Below are positions 1 through 10,796 of a DNA stretch of 64,000 bases, one piece after another (within the stretch, counting starts at the first letter, position 1; every line of letters begins with the position of its first letter). The notes beneath the pieces were generated by a model. It was given only the letters and a program-made list of their open reading frames with translations, had not been told where the DNA came from and ran no database searches. Source of the stretch: Protula sp. h YS-2021 (lineage: Eukaryota; Annelida; Polychaeta; Sabellida; Serpulidae); contig OX457031.1 in assembly GCA_949752745.1 (NCBI GenBank), positions 53,164,303 through 53,228,302 of the forward strand, read 5' to 3'. The position numbers and the translations under genes were made by a program.

Positions 1-409
1 AACGTTAAAGTATTGCTTTGACATAAAAATGTAACTGCGGGTATGTGATATGCACGTTTTATTACTGACATTTTCGCAAAATCAAATATTTGTTTCAAAT
101 ATTTTTCAATTTGTTGGAGATATGTTTGAAAAGAAAACCATATTAAGTTTTTATATGAAGATACAAGCAATAACAATAAAAAGTACGGTGATCATTGAAA
201 TTATGATCTTAATAAAATCATTTTTTTCGATAAATTTCTTATCGTATTAGATGTCAATGAATATATAAATGTCTACTTACTGTATTTAAATTAATATGAT
301 CGTGATATCTAGACCTATGTATAGGTATAGCTATGTATATATAGATACAATTACGTTGTTAGATTATTTCAGATCAAGCAAACAGTTTATTTTCTTTTGT
401 TTTAGTTGA
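1..409. other. Non-coding upstream of TRIM-like gene; candidate 3' splice site
   Basis: AT-rich sequence without a convincing ORF. A pyrimidine-rich stretch at 389-403 followed by AG at 404-405 lies five bases before the TRIM start codon and reads like a 3' splice acceptor. The TRIM gene may therefore have one or more 5' untranslated exons to the left. The splice call is inference. Confidence 0.45.
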
Positions 410-1933
410 ATGGTGAAAATGGCATTATCAAAGAGCTTCGTCAAACTAAAGCGGATCGTGCAGTGTGCGATATGCCTGGAGGTATTTGATGAACCCGTAA
501 CTCTACGATGTTTCCACTCGTTCTGCTCCAAATGCATCAAAGGAATGAAAACCCAACTTTGGCATGGCAAACAGGTCTACAGTTGTCCACTGTGCCGTTC
601 GTTTACGGCAAAAGATGACTTGAAGGAAGTTTTTCTGATGAAAGATTTGCTGGAAGTTTTTCGTCTCGTCCATGGAGAACGCACGTCTTGCTCAAAGTGC
701 AATAACCAACAACAAAAATGGCATTGTCTGCAGTGTAAGTCAAGTTGTTGTGAAGAGTGTAAGCAAGATCATAACTTTATACCGGCTCTCAAACATCACG
801 AGTGGGTATCGTTTGATGACATAAAAGAGTTGATGAAGGAGGATAAAGTTATATACTGCGAAAAACATCCTGACGAAGTGCTTGAGCTAGAATGTGAACA
901 ATGTGGTGAGTTGATATGTTACCTGTGTAAAGCCATTAATCACCAAAGGCATCGGACTGGTCCAATTAAACGGGCACTCCAGCGTCTCATCCCAATTATT
1001 CAAGAAAAACAGGACAAAACCAAAGTCAATATTTCCACTGTAACTAGTAGCATAGAAAAAATTCAGGAAGAGAAAAAGGATGCGGAAAATTGGTATGAGA
1101 AACTTCAAAAGCATCTGGATCAGCAGAAAAATGTTGTAATTCAGAAACTGAATACCGATCACGAAATGTTGTGTAAAAAGATTTCTGAACTAAAATCAAA
1201 GGAGGTATCACAGTACGATTCTGCAATAAGAAAACTCGAGTGCAGCGTGAAAGAAGAACAAAGCCTTGTTCAATGGACTGATCACATTCTAACGACGGGA
1301 TCGGGAACAAGCCTTCTTCAGGTGCTAACAAGTGATCTTCAAGAGCAATTAACCGTTACGGCCGCTACTGTTCGTCACGTGAGAATCAACAAGCCTACCT
1401 ATCCGGAATACCGTGCTTTTGATGTGAACAACACCAATTTATTAGGTCGACTTGATGACGGAGAAGCTGAATCTAAAGTAGAGATTCGAGTTATTAAAGA
1501 CGATTACAACTGTAAAGACGCAGTAGTGGCAGCTGGTGAAAGAGATGTCTCGCCTAATGATACAAAGGAGCTACGAAGTCTACGTTCCGGCATGATGGGA
1601 TCAAATGAAAAGTCAATCAAAGCTAATAGGGAATCGATTCCTGAGGCAAAAAGTAATAAATTTCTTTTAAGCGCACATTCCGTGCTGGTTAAACCAACAG
1701 GGCCTATTCCAACTGAAATGCAGGAGCTTTCCTTTATGTTTCCTAAAGATCAATCATGCCTTTCCGAATACAACAAGTACACCAAACGGTTTCAAAAGAG
1801 CCGGAAGAAGTGGAAAAAGCGAAAAGAGTGGAAAGAGCGAGAAGATGAGCAAGAAATTGCAAATATCTGCTTTTACTTTATTGTGTTTATCAGCATAAGC
1901 ATATTCTTCACCAAAATCACCTTTAATATTTAA
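410..1933 (+). CDS. TRIM-like E3 ubiquitin ligase (RING, two B-boxes, coiled coil) with C-terminal membrane anchor
   Basis: Single-exon frame of 507 residues. Residues 19-62 form a C3HC4 RING finger (C19, C22, C34, H36, C39, C42, C59, C62), the E2-binding module of E3 ubiquitin ligases. Residues about 94-130 form a B-box-1-like zinc site (CSKC...CLQC...CEEC...HH). Residues 150-181 form a B-box 2 (C150, H153, C162, C165, C170, C173, H178, H181). About 185-300 is Lys/Glu/Gln-rich and should form the coiled coil. There is no NHL or B30.2/SPRY domain. The C-terminus instead has a strongly basic stretch (about 455-478) and a hydrophobic segment (about 484-507, ICFYFIVFISISIFF), suggesting a tail anchor in the ER or another inner membrane, as in vertebrate TRIM13/TRIM59. 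The start is the first Met; a second Met follows three codons later. An AATAAA lies at 2238-2243. Class confidence is high; substrate is unknown. Confidence 0.9.
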   Translation: MVKMALSKSFVKLKRIVQCAICLEVFDEPVTLRCFHSFCSKCIKGMKTQLWHGKQVYSCPLCRSFTAKDDLKEVFLMKDLLEVFRLVHGERTSCSKCNNQQQKWHCLQCKSSCCEECKQDHNFIPALKHHEWVSFDDIKELMKEDKVIYCEKHPDEVLELECEQCGELICYLCKAINHQRHRTGPIKRALQRLIPIIQEKQDKTKVNISTVTSSIEKIQEEKKDAENWYEKLQKHLDQQKNVVIQKLNTDHEMLCKKISELKSKEVSQYDSAIRKLECSVKEEQSLVQWTDHILTTGSGTSLLQVLTSDLQEQLTVTAATVRHVRINKPTYPEYRAFDVNNTNLLGRLDDGEAESKVEIRVIKDDYNCKDAVVAAGERDVSPNDTKELRSLRSGMMGSNEKSIKANRESIPEAKSNKFLLSAHSVLVKPTGPIPTEMQELSFMFPKDQSCLSEYNKYTKRFQKSRKKWKKRKEWKEREDEQEIANICFYFIVFISISIFFTKITFNI

Positions 1934-3572
1934 ATTATACTTTGAAATATGACTTAAAACTTTAAAGTTACGTCATTAAATACGTGAACAGTCACTTATT
2001 TTAAGTTGAAGTTTCGATCATTTACCCTCACAATTAAGAAAGCACGAATCCATGTAAAAATTACACGAACAGAATATAAAATAGAAAGACTTGTAGACTT
2101 ATTGAATAATCCGCTACGTGGCTGGCTGATAGTTTCAAAACGAGGATCTATATTGATCCACCGGCTGATACATGTAAACAACAATGACTGAGAGTGTTCC
2201 AAACAGTTTGGAAAATCCTGTAGTTGCAGAGATTTATAATAAATTCCCTCAGGTCTCTCACTCGGTTTGATTGACAAGTATACAAAAGAAAACAATAGAT
2301 CTTCTAATGTTGAACACATGAGTAAAGGCATCAAATATGTTTCAGAAGGATATGCATATGGTATTTCCAGTCAACCAGTCGCACAATACTATAAAGTTTA
2401 GCAATAGTAAAGAAAACAGAGCTGTGCGTCGTTAACTATAACGTATAAACATTAAGTTTATTCGATTTCTGCCAATGGGTAAAACGAATTACTATTATCA
2501 TGGTTTATTTCGGTATCGAATTACCCTATAAGCTAAGTTATTTACACTCTTGATTGAAAATCCCCATTTTCTATGAGCCATCGTCTCTTCGTTAAGTGGA
2601 TATGGCCGTTTTTTCTCCTTTGTTGTGTGGTTCACAGTTTGAATGTGATTTATTAATTTGTACAGTAACAATTATTTCGTCGTTGAATAAAAATTACAAT
2701 TCGGCACCTGCAATTTTATTAAGGGGACATGCGGTTATTTCGTCCACAACTGACATTGCCTTCATTCTTTCACAATTTGATGCTCGGAAGGTATGGATTC
2801 AAACATTAAAAAGAAAAAGAGGTCACCTATTTGCCTCATTTTTCCCTATTTGAAGAAAAGATTATAACAAATGTTTAAGGCAAATAAAAATATATTTCAC
2901 CGCATCAATAAGAAGATTATATAATCTTCTTGACAAAATTCCTTTGACTCAATGGTTAAATGGTAAAACAGTGTGATTTGATTTCAATGGACATCACAGA
3001 CCACTCCAGCGACCAATTCACCGATCGACACAGACCTTTTCCCAATATAATCCTCTTTGTCTTTGAAAAGAATATTTCAATGTAGATATTTATATTTATA
3101 GTTACTTATATTGTGTTAATATAGATTCAATGTCAGCCCTTTACAATGATATGCACATTTCAGTCGCTAGATGGCGCAAAGATACCGGCATTTCTCTTTA
3201 ATGTTTCCTAATAGCGGACGGCATGAAAACAAAAATCTACACCAGTATATATTTGAATATATGCCAGAGATTGCCGAGATTTGGATTCGTTCCTGTCTGA
3301 GAGACTTAACAGCATCTTCTAGATCAATTCATTCTGTTTATATTAACGGTGTCGTAAACGGCCAAAACGATAAAACCTGAATTTCCACCTTTTTCCCTCC
3401 AGGCTCCGCTTTTCACTTTCTGCTGGTTGCAGTTGCTATCTTCACAATCTATATGTATGCACCTGCTGTTTGACTATTGTTTTCTAAGAGCGTACGGCAT
3501 AAAAACACATGATATTTCATTACAGAAATAATTTTAAACTTGGCACGAGCTTGTTAACCGGTTAGCATTGAT

Positions 3573-3606
3573 TTTAACACACACACACACATACACACAC
3601 ACACAC
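3573..3606. repeat. (CA)n microsatellite
   Basis: Alternating AC dinucleotides broken by one ATAC interruption. Simple sequence with no coding context. Confidence 0.9.
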
Positions 3607-4177
3607 GGTCCCATCTACACCCAGCAAATGGCGACGTTGGGTATTTCACCCAGAACCCGCGACCCGCTCTCCAACCGCCCTTTATTTTAACTTTTCGACA
3701 AATTTTATGTTTGAAAAGTTAGCGGAATTTTTTTATCAGGGAAAATTCGATCATCGGGGAAAAAAGTCGATTAGTAAAACAGACATAGCCATTTTCCGGC
3801 GACAAATGCTCACCCAGAAATGACTACTTGGGATCCTCTAGTTCACCGATAACACACGACGTGGGCACAAAATGGTAGGAGCTTAGTTTGTTTATAAACA
3901 AGCGCACACGGGCGATGCAAACAAACGCAAGTGATTGCGTAGTAACTTTCGCACACCCAGAAATCACGACGTGAGTATTTTCTATGCAAAAATAAAGATA
4001 ATTACTTATTTCTAATTCTTTGTTTATTTTGTTGTTAATAATTGAACAAAAATAAACCATTTGTTGACAAACCAGGGTGTGTGTAAATAAAATCGTAAAC
4101 CAAGATTTCACGACACTGGCCTTTTTCAGCTAATCTAGTGTATATTGTATTGTATTGTATATTTCTTAAGTAACTTT

Positions 4178-4426
4178 CTAATGAACAAGTAAACAAAGTG
4201 TGTAGATATGGTATTATTAATGTACACCCATATTTTGGGGACACATTTTGTTTAAACTTTATAAGTACTACTGAAGTCTAACACGTCTTCTGTTCTTTGT
4301 GTTTTTGTTTTGTTTTTTTTTTTGTTTTTGGAGGGGGTGTGTCTTTTATTAATGAACAAGTAAACAAAATGTGTAAATATGGAATTTAGTAGTGCACACA
4401 TATATTTAGCGACACATTTTGTTTAT
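4178..4426 (+). repeat. Diverged direct duplication, two ~75-bp copies
   Basis: The copies at about 4178-4252 and 4350-4426 both contain AATGAACAAGTAAACAAA, then a GTGTA..ATATGG block, then GACACATTTTGTTTA. The spacing is about 170 bp. The origin is unknown; it may be a fragment of an old repeat. Confidence 0.6.
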
Positions 4427-5049
4427 GTTTGGTTAAGCCAGTATTTGTTTTTTTTCTTAAAAGGGGGACAGTAACACGTTTCACAAAATGCTATTGACTT
4501 TGTGATACATAAACCAGCAAAGACAATGGAGAAGTAATGCAACTGACTATGCACCATGAATGATCCTTTCCTTTTCTAAAAAGGTGTATTCTTTTCCCAG
4601 CCTCTGCTAAAAATTTGACCAAGAACGAACACTTTCGTTTTCAAATCATCGCCAAAACAGACCCCCTTGAGTTGACCCAGAATAGAAGACATCACAGCAA
4701 AAACAACAACTTTTACTCTCCCCATCACAGCTATAGAACTTGAGTTGACCCAGAACGTGAGACATTTTTCTTTCAAATCATCAAAACAAATGGTCGGAGT
4801 TGACCAATGAACGAAGACAAGCGGAAGTTGTCTAAATAAACAAATATTTCAACTCCCTTTCTGGGAGTACAAAGAACTGTTAGTAGAATACACCAAGAAA
4901 TCGTGGCATACCAAAACCGCTAGCAAAACAAGAACCAGACTCACGTTCTAAAAATCAATTTGAGTTGACCAATATCTGACAACAAAGGACAAAACTAAAC
5001 AACAGACAGATTGCTTTTTTAACTTGGCATTTGTTTTGCAAGCGATTTT

Positions 5050-5372
5050 TTCAGGTCACAATTTCTAGGCTAACTACAGTTTATATTTCAATGTCTCACC
5101 AAACACTTGGTAATTTTAAATTTTGCTAATCATTTTTACTGTCGCAGTTTCGGAGCCAACTAAAGTTCCTTCAAATGCCTTACCACACTCTTCTAAAGCT
5201 ATATTTGCTAATGATTTTAAATGTTGCCATTTTTTTCGGTTAAATAAAGTTTTAGTAGTCTTATCACACTCTTCACAACCTTTCTACTTAGTCATTTCTT
5301 ATGTCGCTACTTTTGAGCTAACTAAAGTTTATAATACCTCGCGAAAACTCTTCCAAATACGCTACTACTGTT
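5050..5372. repeat. Weak tandem array of ~110-bp diverged units
   Basis: Phrases recur in order: GCTAA, then AACTAAAGTT, then TTACCACACTCTTC or a variant. Examples are near 5060, 5145-5195, 5207-5275 and 5310-5360. The units are too diverged for exact borders. Confidence 0.4.
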
Positions 5373-5433
5373 AAAACATCCATACAATGACAATGAAGAA
5401 ACTAAAAGCTAGGGTATGCAAATATTTTGCTAA

Positions 5434-8400
5434 CTTTTTTTTTTGTCTTTTTTATTTTTTGTTCCTGATTTCTCATGATACTTTCAACAACTTGTGTATT
5501 ATTCACAGCTGGCACGCAGGCCTTTTCCCAGGATTTTGTCACTCGTACATAAATAAGACAGGACGTTACAGAACAACTTGTTTACAGAGACAAACAATTA
5601 AATACAACAAGAGACGGGACATGTACAGTACAGCACAAAGGAACGAAAGATGAAGGGAGTAAGTGAGTTGCTTTGGTATTATCCTAAGGAAGAGGACCTG
5701 CTCTGAAACATTTAAATGTTAAATGGATGATGCCATCCTTTCCACTTTAGTTCAAAATTCGAACTCGAAAGGGTCTTTTTGTCTACTTCTATGTGCGTCT
5801 GGATTTCTTTCAATAGAATTGAGTGTTGAAATTGGTAGTCATAGAACCGAACTTTCCAAATAAGATACTTTATTAGGAGAAGGATATGATTTTTTGCTTT
5901 ATCGGGGGAGCCTATCAGAAACTCTTCAGCGTTGAAGTAATTAATTCCCAAGTTTCTGAACGAGGTTTTTATAATTTTAATAGTGTTTGGGCAGTTAAGA
6001 AAGGTGTGAAACAAGTCGTCCTCAGTTAAACAATATTTGCACTTGTTGGTCTGTCTTATGCCCCATTTTTTCAGGTTTACGTTATGCGCTACAGTGTTTT
6101 GGATTATTTTATAGTGCAACGCTACAAGTTTACTGCTTCTGCAGGACGCTTTCATAAGAGCAGTGCTTTTATATACGGCATTTGTGTCAAAACCAGCATT
6201 TGCCCAGAAGCCGTGACTGGTAGGGTCTTTTTCCACCCTTTTTATCAACTCATTATAAAAGAGTTTTGACTTGGCATTCGAGATGTCCAAAAGATTTTGA
6301 CCAGTCTCAAACACGAAATTATTGAACGCGATACGGGCATCGACATCAACTCGTAATTTGATTGAGGATTTAACTGCATGAAAAGTTAAAAAGTTTACCT
6401 TTAAGTTATATATTTCATTAAAATGTTTCACAGTTAACCAGTTACCGTTTGCATCCTGTAAGTCCTTTGCAAGATGGATGCCTTTATCAAACCAGCTTTT
6501 ATAAAATATTTGCTTGTTGTTTATTAATATATTTTTATTGTTCCACAGAATTTGTGCTGAATCTTTGCTTGTTTGAAACACTTCACGAAAATTTTTCAAA
6601 ATTTCTTTGTAGAAGGCTGGTATATATGCCAACTTGCTGACGTCAAAATTACACCTTAACAGATAACTAAACCCACCAAGCCTGACTGCATAGAAGCGCA
6701 GTATTTCACACCATTTATTATTTTTTAAGATTCGTGGAATCCATGCCAATTTTAGTGCTTTATCTTGCGACTTAAAGTCGATCGCTTTTAAACCCCCTTT
6801 GGAGTACTCACTAATAAGAGTGCTATGTTTCACTTTAGCTTTCGTGTAATTCCATAGAAACATGTTCGTTTCATACTGAGCTCGCTCTAAATCAGAGTTG
6901 GAGCACGTGACGTTCGAGAGTGAATAAATCAAGTTTGATATTCCCAAGGATTTGCTAATGAGAATTTTGCCTATTTATGATAGATCTCTATTGGACCAGA
7001 CTTGGTATTTGTTTTTCATTTTGTTTATTTTTTCACCAATATTTATTTCATTGCATTTACTGCTATTATAGCCTAGGGAGACACCTAGCATATTAAAACA
7101 TGACTGGGATACTTGTAACCCAAGTATACTTCCCTTTTTCTTCCAAGGCCCCAACCAGATAAGCATTGTTTTTTCTTTATTAATACGAAGACCCGACATT
7201 TCAGCGAAAGATTCCAATGTTGAAAAAAGTATCGGAATAGATTCAGTGTTGCCCAGTATTGTGGTAGTATCATCAGCGAATTGACTTATTTTGAATTCGG
7301 TCGTATTTACTTTAATGCCAACAATTTTTTTGTTATTTCTAATCAATATTGCAAGAATTTCGACAGCGAGGACGAACAGGACGCACGATAAGCCACAACC
7401 TTGTCTAAGACCTCTGAACAGCTCGAACCAACCGGTAGTAAGCCCGTTATTTGAGATCGTACTGTAAATTTCTGTGTAGCAGAGTTTAACCCATGATATT
7501 ATTTCTTGGCCAAAATTAAATTTTTGTAGAGCCGCAAACATAAAGTCCCATTCAATACTGTCGAAAGCTTTTTCGAAGTCTATTTGTAGGAGCAGTCTGT
7601 GTATTTTTTCCCGTTCGGTAAATTCCAACATGTCGGAGATTAGTCGAATGTTTTCTCCAATGTACCTCCCTTTGATAAAAGCAGTTTGATCCTCGTTTAT
7701 AAGCTTTCCGAGTACTGGGGAGATTCTACGGGCGATAGTTTTGGAGAGTATTTTGTAGTCGGTGTTTAACAGGGATATCGGTCTCCAATTTTTTATTAGC
7801 TCGGGGTCTTTGCCTCGCTTATGCAACAAAATTATCGACGCTCTACGTAATGAGAGTGGGAGGAGGTTACTTAATTTGGAAACTTCAAATACTTCAACAA
7901 GAATTGGGCCTAGGATAGGCCAAAACTTTTCGTAGAATTCCGCCGAGAGACCATCAACACCGGGACTTTTATTACGCTTCATAGTCTTCAACGTAAGATA
8001 AAGCTCATTTACAGTCATCTGATGTTCCATGTCATCACGATTTGCGTCACTCAATTGCGGGACGCCTTGCAACGAGTTGAGGGTATTTGTTAAGTTGTTG
8101 TTTAGGGGTCTTGATGCGTAAAGGGTTTGATAAAATATTTTAATTTCGTTCAAGATTTCTTTTGATGAAAGTGTAATTGCGTTATCTTGCATCTTAAGTC
8201 TAGTTATAGTTTTTTTATTGTAGGACTGCTTCGCGGTGTTAAAGAAATAGGATGTGCTCTTTTCATTGTGTTCTATATGTTCAATTCTTGCTCTAATGTT
8301 TGCCCCATGAGTTTTGTAGTCTAATAGTTTTTCAAGTTGAAGCTTACATTCATTAAATTCATTTAATTCATTTTCGTTGGCGTTTTGTTCAGTAATTTTG

Positions 8401-9568
8401 TCCTCAAGGACATTTATTCTATTTCTCAGACAGGTTTCTTCTTCTCGCCTTTGACGTGCTTTTTGTTTACCATAACTGATACTAAATTGCATTATTTCGA
8501 ATTTTAATAGATCGTAACGCAGTCTCGCGTCGCTGATATACTGTAGTTCCAACCATTTGTCGCTGATCAAACATTTCATTGCCTCTGTAAATGATGGTTC
8601 ATGAAGAAAACTATTATTGAAGCCCCAGTAGTTTGGGCCGCGGCTAGAGCCAAAGTTGTCAATTGAAAGCGATATACTTTTGTGATCTGTAAAGGGCATG
8701 TATTTTATTTTGCAATGTAGGCAAGCTTCAGCGATACCTGGAGAGATGAGAAAGTAATCAAGTCTACAATGTATTCGGGGTCGGGGCTGGGACCATGTAA
8801 ATTCCTTTCGTTTTGGGTGTTTAACTCTCCAAATATCTACTAGGCTGAAGTCTTCAATTAAGCTATGGAGTATCTCAGTACTTTTCTTCTTTGGAATGCA
8901 ACCCCCAGTTTTATCGAGTTTGGACAACACCAGATTAAAATCACCTCCGATAATCAACTCGTCATAAGATATCGTAGGAAGGATTGAGCGAAGGAGTTCG
9001 TAAAACCTAATCTGTTCCCAGTCGTGATTAGGGGCGTATATGTTAAAGATGCACACGTTTTTATTGTTGGCTTTAAAATAGATATATTGCAGTCTACCGT
9101 TGCTATAGTCTTTATACGTGACATTGTCAAGGTTGGAGTTGAGACGAAATGCTACACCGCTGCTCCTGTTCGTCCCATGACTGCAGAACATCTTACCTTG
9201 CCATTCACTTTCCCACGCCTTCATTACCTCTGGGGAGGAGTGGCTTTCTTGTATTAATATAATGTCCGTTTTAGATTCCTTAAATTCCCGAAATAGTGCA
9301 CACCGTTTATTTCGGTTGCGGATTCCCCTAACGTTATTGCTCAATATACTAAGAGCCATTGGTTTACACTAAATCTAGCTCTACCACAATGCACGGGTAA
9401 CGAATAAGAACTTAACACTAGCTTGCTTATGGCACCTCCCACTGAGCACCATGTTAAAATTTTTGTGGCTTTACTTAAGGGCGTAAAATACTGTAATGTC
9501 CGTAATTCCTGTAATACCAAAGCAACAGAGTAGAAAACATAGACACACAACAGATAATATATACACAT
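5434..9568 (-). mobile_element. L1/Tx1-like non-LTR retrotransposon (LINE copy 1)
   Basis: The minus-strand ORF2 (endonuclease plus reverse transcriptase) is followed by about 280 bp of 3' untranslated sequence and an A-rich tail. The tail is seen on the plus strand as T-rich runs at about 5434-5465. No ORF1 is visible on the minus strand at 9360-10270, so the copy is probably 5'-truncated; the 5' border is not resolved. Only one coding lesion is visible, so the copy looks young. Clade assignment rests on the look of the EN and RT motifs and is inference. Confidence 0.85.
5712..9359 (-). pseudogene. LINE ORF2 (apurinic endonuclease + reverse transcriptase), split by one in-frame stop
   Basis: ORF2 makes the nicking endonuclease and reverse transcriptase for target-primed reverse transcription. 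The ATG is at 9357-9359. The N-terminal ~230 residues are an AP-endonuclease fold: an NNVRG start, IQESHS, GGDFNLVLSKLD, CRLDYFLIS and FTDHKSISL. A linker follows, then the RT domain from about residue 450: NKSPGVDGLSAEFYEKFW, NWRPISLL, ADQ-like EDQTAFIKGR, LRQGCGLS and the catalytic FADD at about residue 693. The frame meets TAA at 6975-6977 after 794 codons and continues in the same frame from 6974 to 5712. That part includes a CCHC-like motif, CKYCLTEDDLFHTFLNC, near 6010-6060. No other frameshift was seen, so this is a single nonsense lesion in a ~1,215-codon frame. Confidence 0.9.
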
Positions 9569-10270
9569 ATTCGGGCTGCTATTCAGTTATTGTGTGCCAG
9601 CCGCTTAGCGGTCAATACACGTCTTCAATGATTTTAGTGCCAAACAACCCCCCTCTCGATAGAAATCCCCCTCAACCGTCAGCTATTTCTATTCCTTTCA
9701 CTTTACCATCCACCATTCCATTTTCTATTCAACCATGCATACCCTCAGACAACCTAGCGCTCATGCACACACGCTGTCCCCACACACATCACTTCATCCA
9801 GGCGCTCGTGCACTCTGGCTGTGTCCCCTTCTATATCACCAACTCTCGCCTCGTGCTTCGCTGTTCAACCCTACAGCTGCTAACCTCCTTGCCGTCGCTG
9901 ACAACAGATCTCAAATCAATAATCACACCCCCTTATTTCCTTTCTATATATGGACAAGTGTACACGTTATACTTCACTGATCTTAACATATACAGGCACT
10001 GACATGCAGGGGAGCTTTTATCACGTTCGGTGGCCATACTCTAACAACAATATAACTCTAAATATTATCTTGGTACACATGCCTTCCTTTTCGTGGCCAT
10101 TTACGTGTACTATTTGAAGTATTGCATTATGCATAGCCGATCAGCTGATTTACTTGCAGACATGTAAATACTTATCACACACACTATTCAACCTACACCT
10201 GTTTTGTGCTGTACTAACGAGGAGGTGGGACGAAGATATTTAAACTTTATACTGGCATACTCGGCATACT
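9569..10270. other. Gene-free stretch between LINE and BEL element
   Basis: CT/CA-rich on the plus strand at about 9620-9900, without recognisable protein similarity. Overlapping plus-strand ORFs of 168 and 81 codons show composition bias only. A short duplication of GGCATACTC lies at 10253-10270, next to the broken edge of the BEL 5' LTR. Confidence 0.5.
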
Positions 10271-10740
10271 TCGTAATTCGAATCATAGGATTGTACCCAG
10301 AATATTTAAAGGTTTTTAAAATACTTTAGTGCGTTCAATTTGAACTATGATAGAACATGTAATTTACTATTCCCTTTATTTGTTTATCTGTTAGCAGAGA
10401 ATCGCGTTGCAGACAGCGTAGTGTCAGAGAGCTTGTTGCCAGAGTGGCAGCCGGCCACATTCGCGTATTACTCGTGTCGTTCGTTCGTGCGTGCGTTGTT
10501 CACCTGAAATTCAGACGGTCCAATAAAACATCAAGCTTACTGAAGTTTGAAGAAACGCTAGTGTCGTATGAAAGGGTTGTCGCGTGATTGTGGACGGATG
10601 GGGTATGAATAAAGTAAAAACAAGCCACTTGTTTCTCATTCCCTCCTAAGCAAAAAACAAAAAACCAAAAAAAAAAAAAAAGGGCTAGCCCAACACGTCA
10701 AACGTCCCTGCCTTTCCAAAGGTCACGTAGGTGACTTACA
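10271..10740 (+). repeat. BEL 5' LTR remnant (U3 and promoter missing)
   Basis: Corresponds to 17296-17766 of the 3' LTR. The first ~856 bp of the LTR are absent, including the TATA-like run. It retains AATAAA signals and the LTR end, TTACA. Downstream of 10740 I cannot find a TGG-initiated primer-binding site, so the priming tRNA is unknown. Confidence 0.92.
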
Positions 10741-10796
10741 ATTCTCGAACTTCGCTTAACGTTTGACGGTTACGCGTGACTCCACCGCCCCTGGAT

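Larger units (their letters stand above)
1934..5433. other. Gene-free stretch between TRIM gene and LINE
   Basis: About 3.5 kb of AT-rich DNA. Short ORFs occur on both strands but none has recognisable domains or length. It contains a CA microsatellite, a diverged 75-bp direct duplication and a weak repeat array, listed separately. Between 4660 and 4970 the motif GAGTTGACC recurs several times (for example 4669, 4741, 4962) with no clear period. Nothing else is supported. Confidence 0.6.

Noticed and set aside
9496..10002. 168-codon plus-strand ORF
   Set aside because: Composition-driven (CT/CA-rich) with no domain and overlapping open frames.
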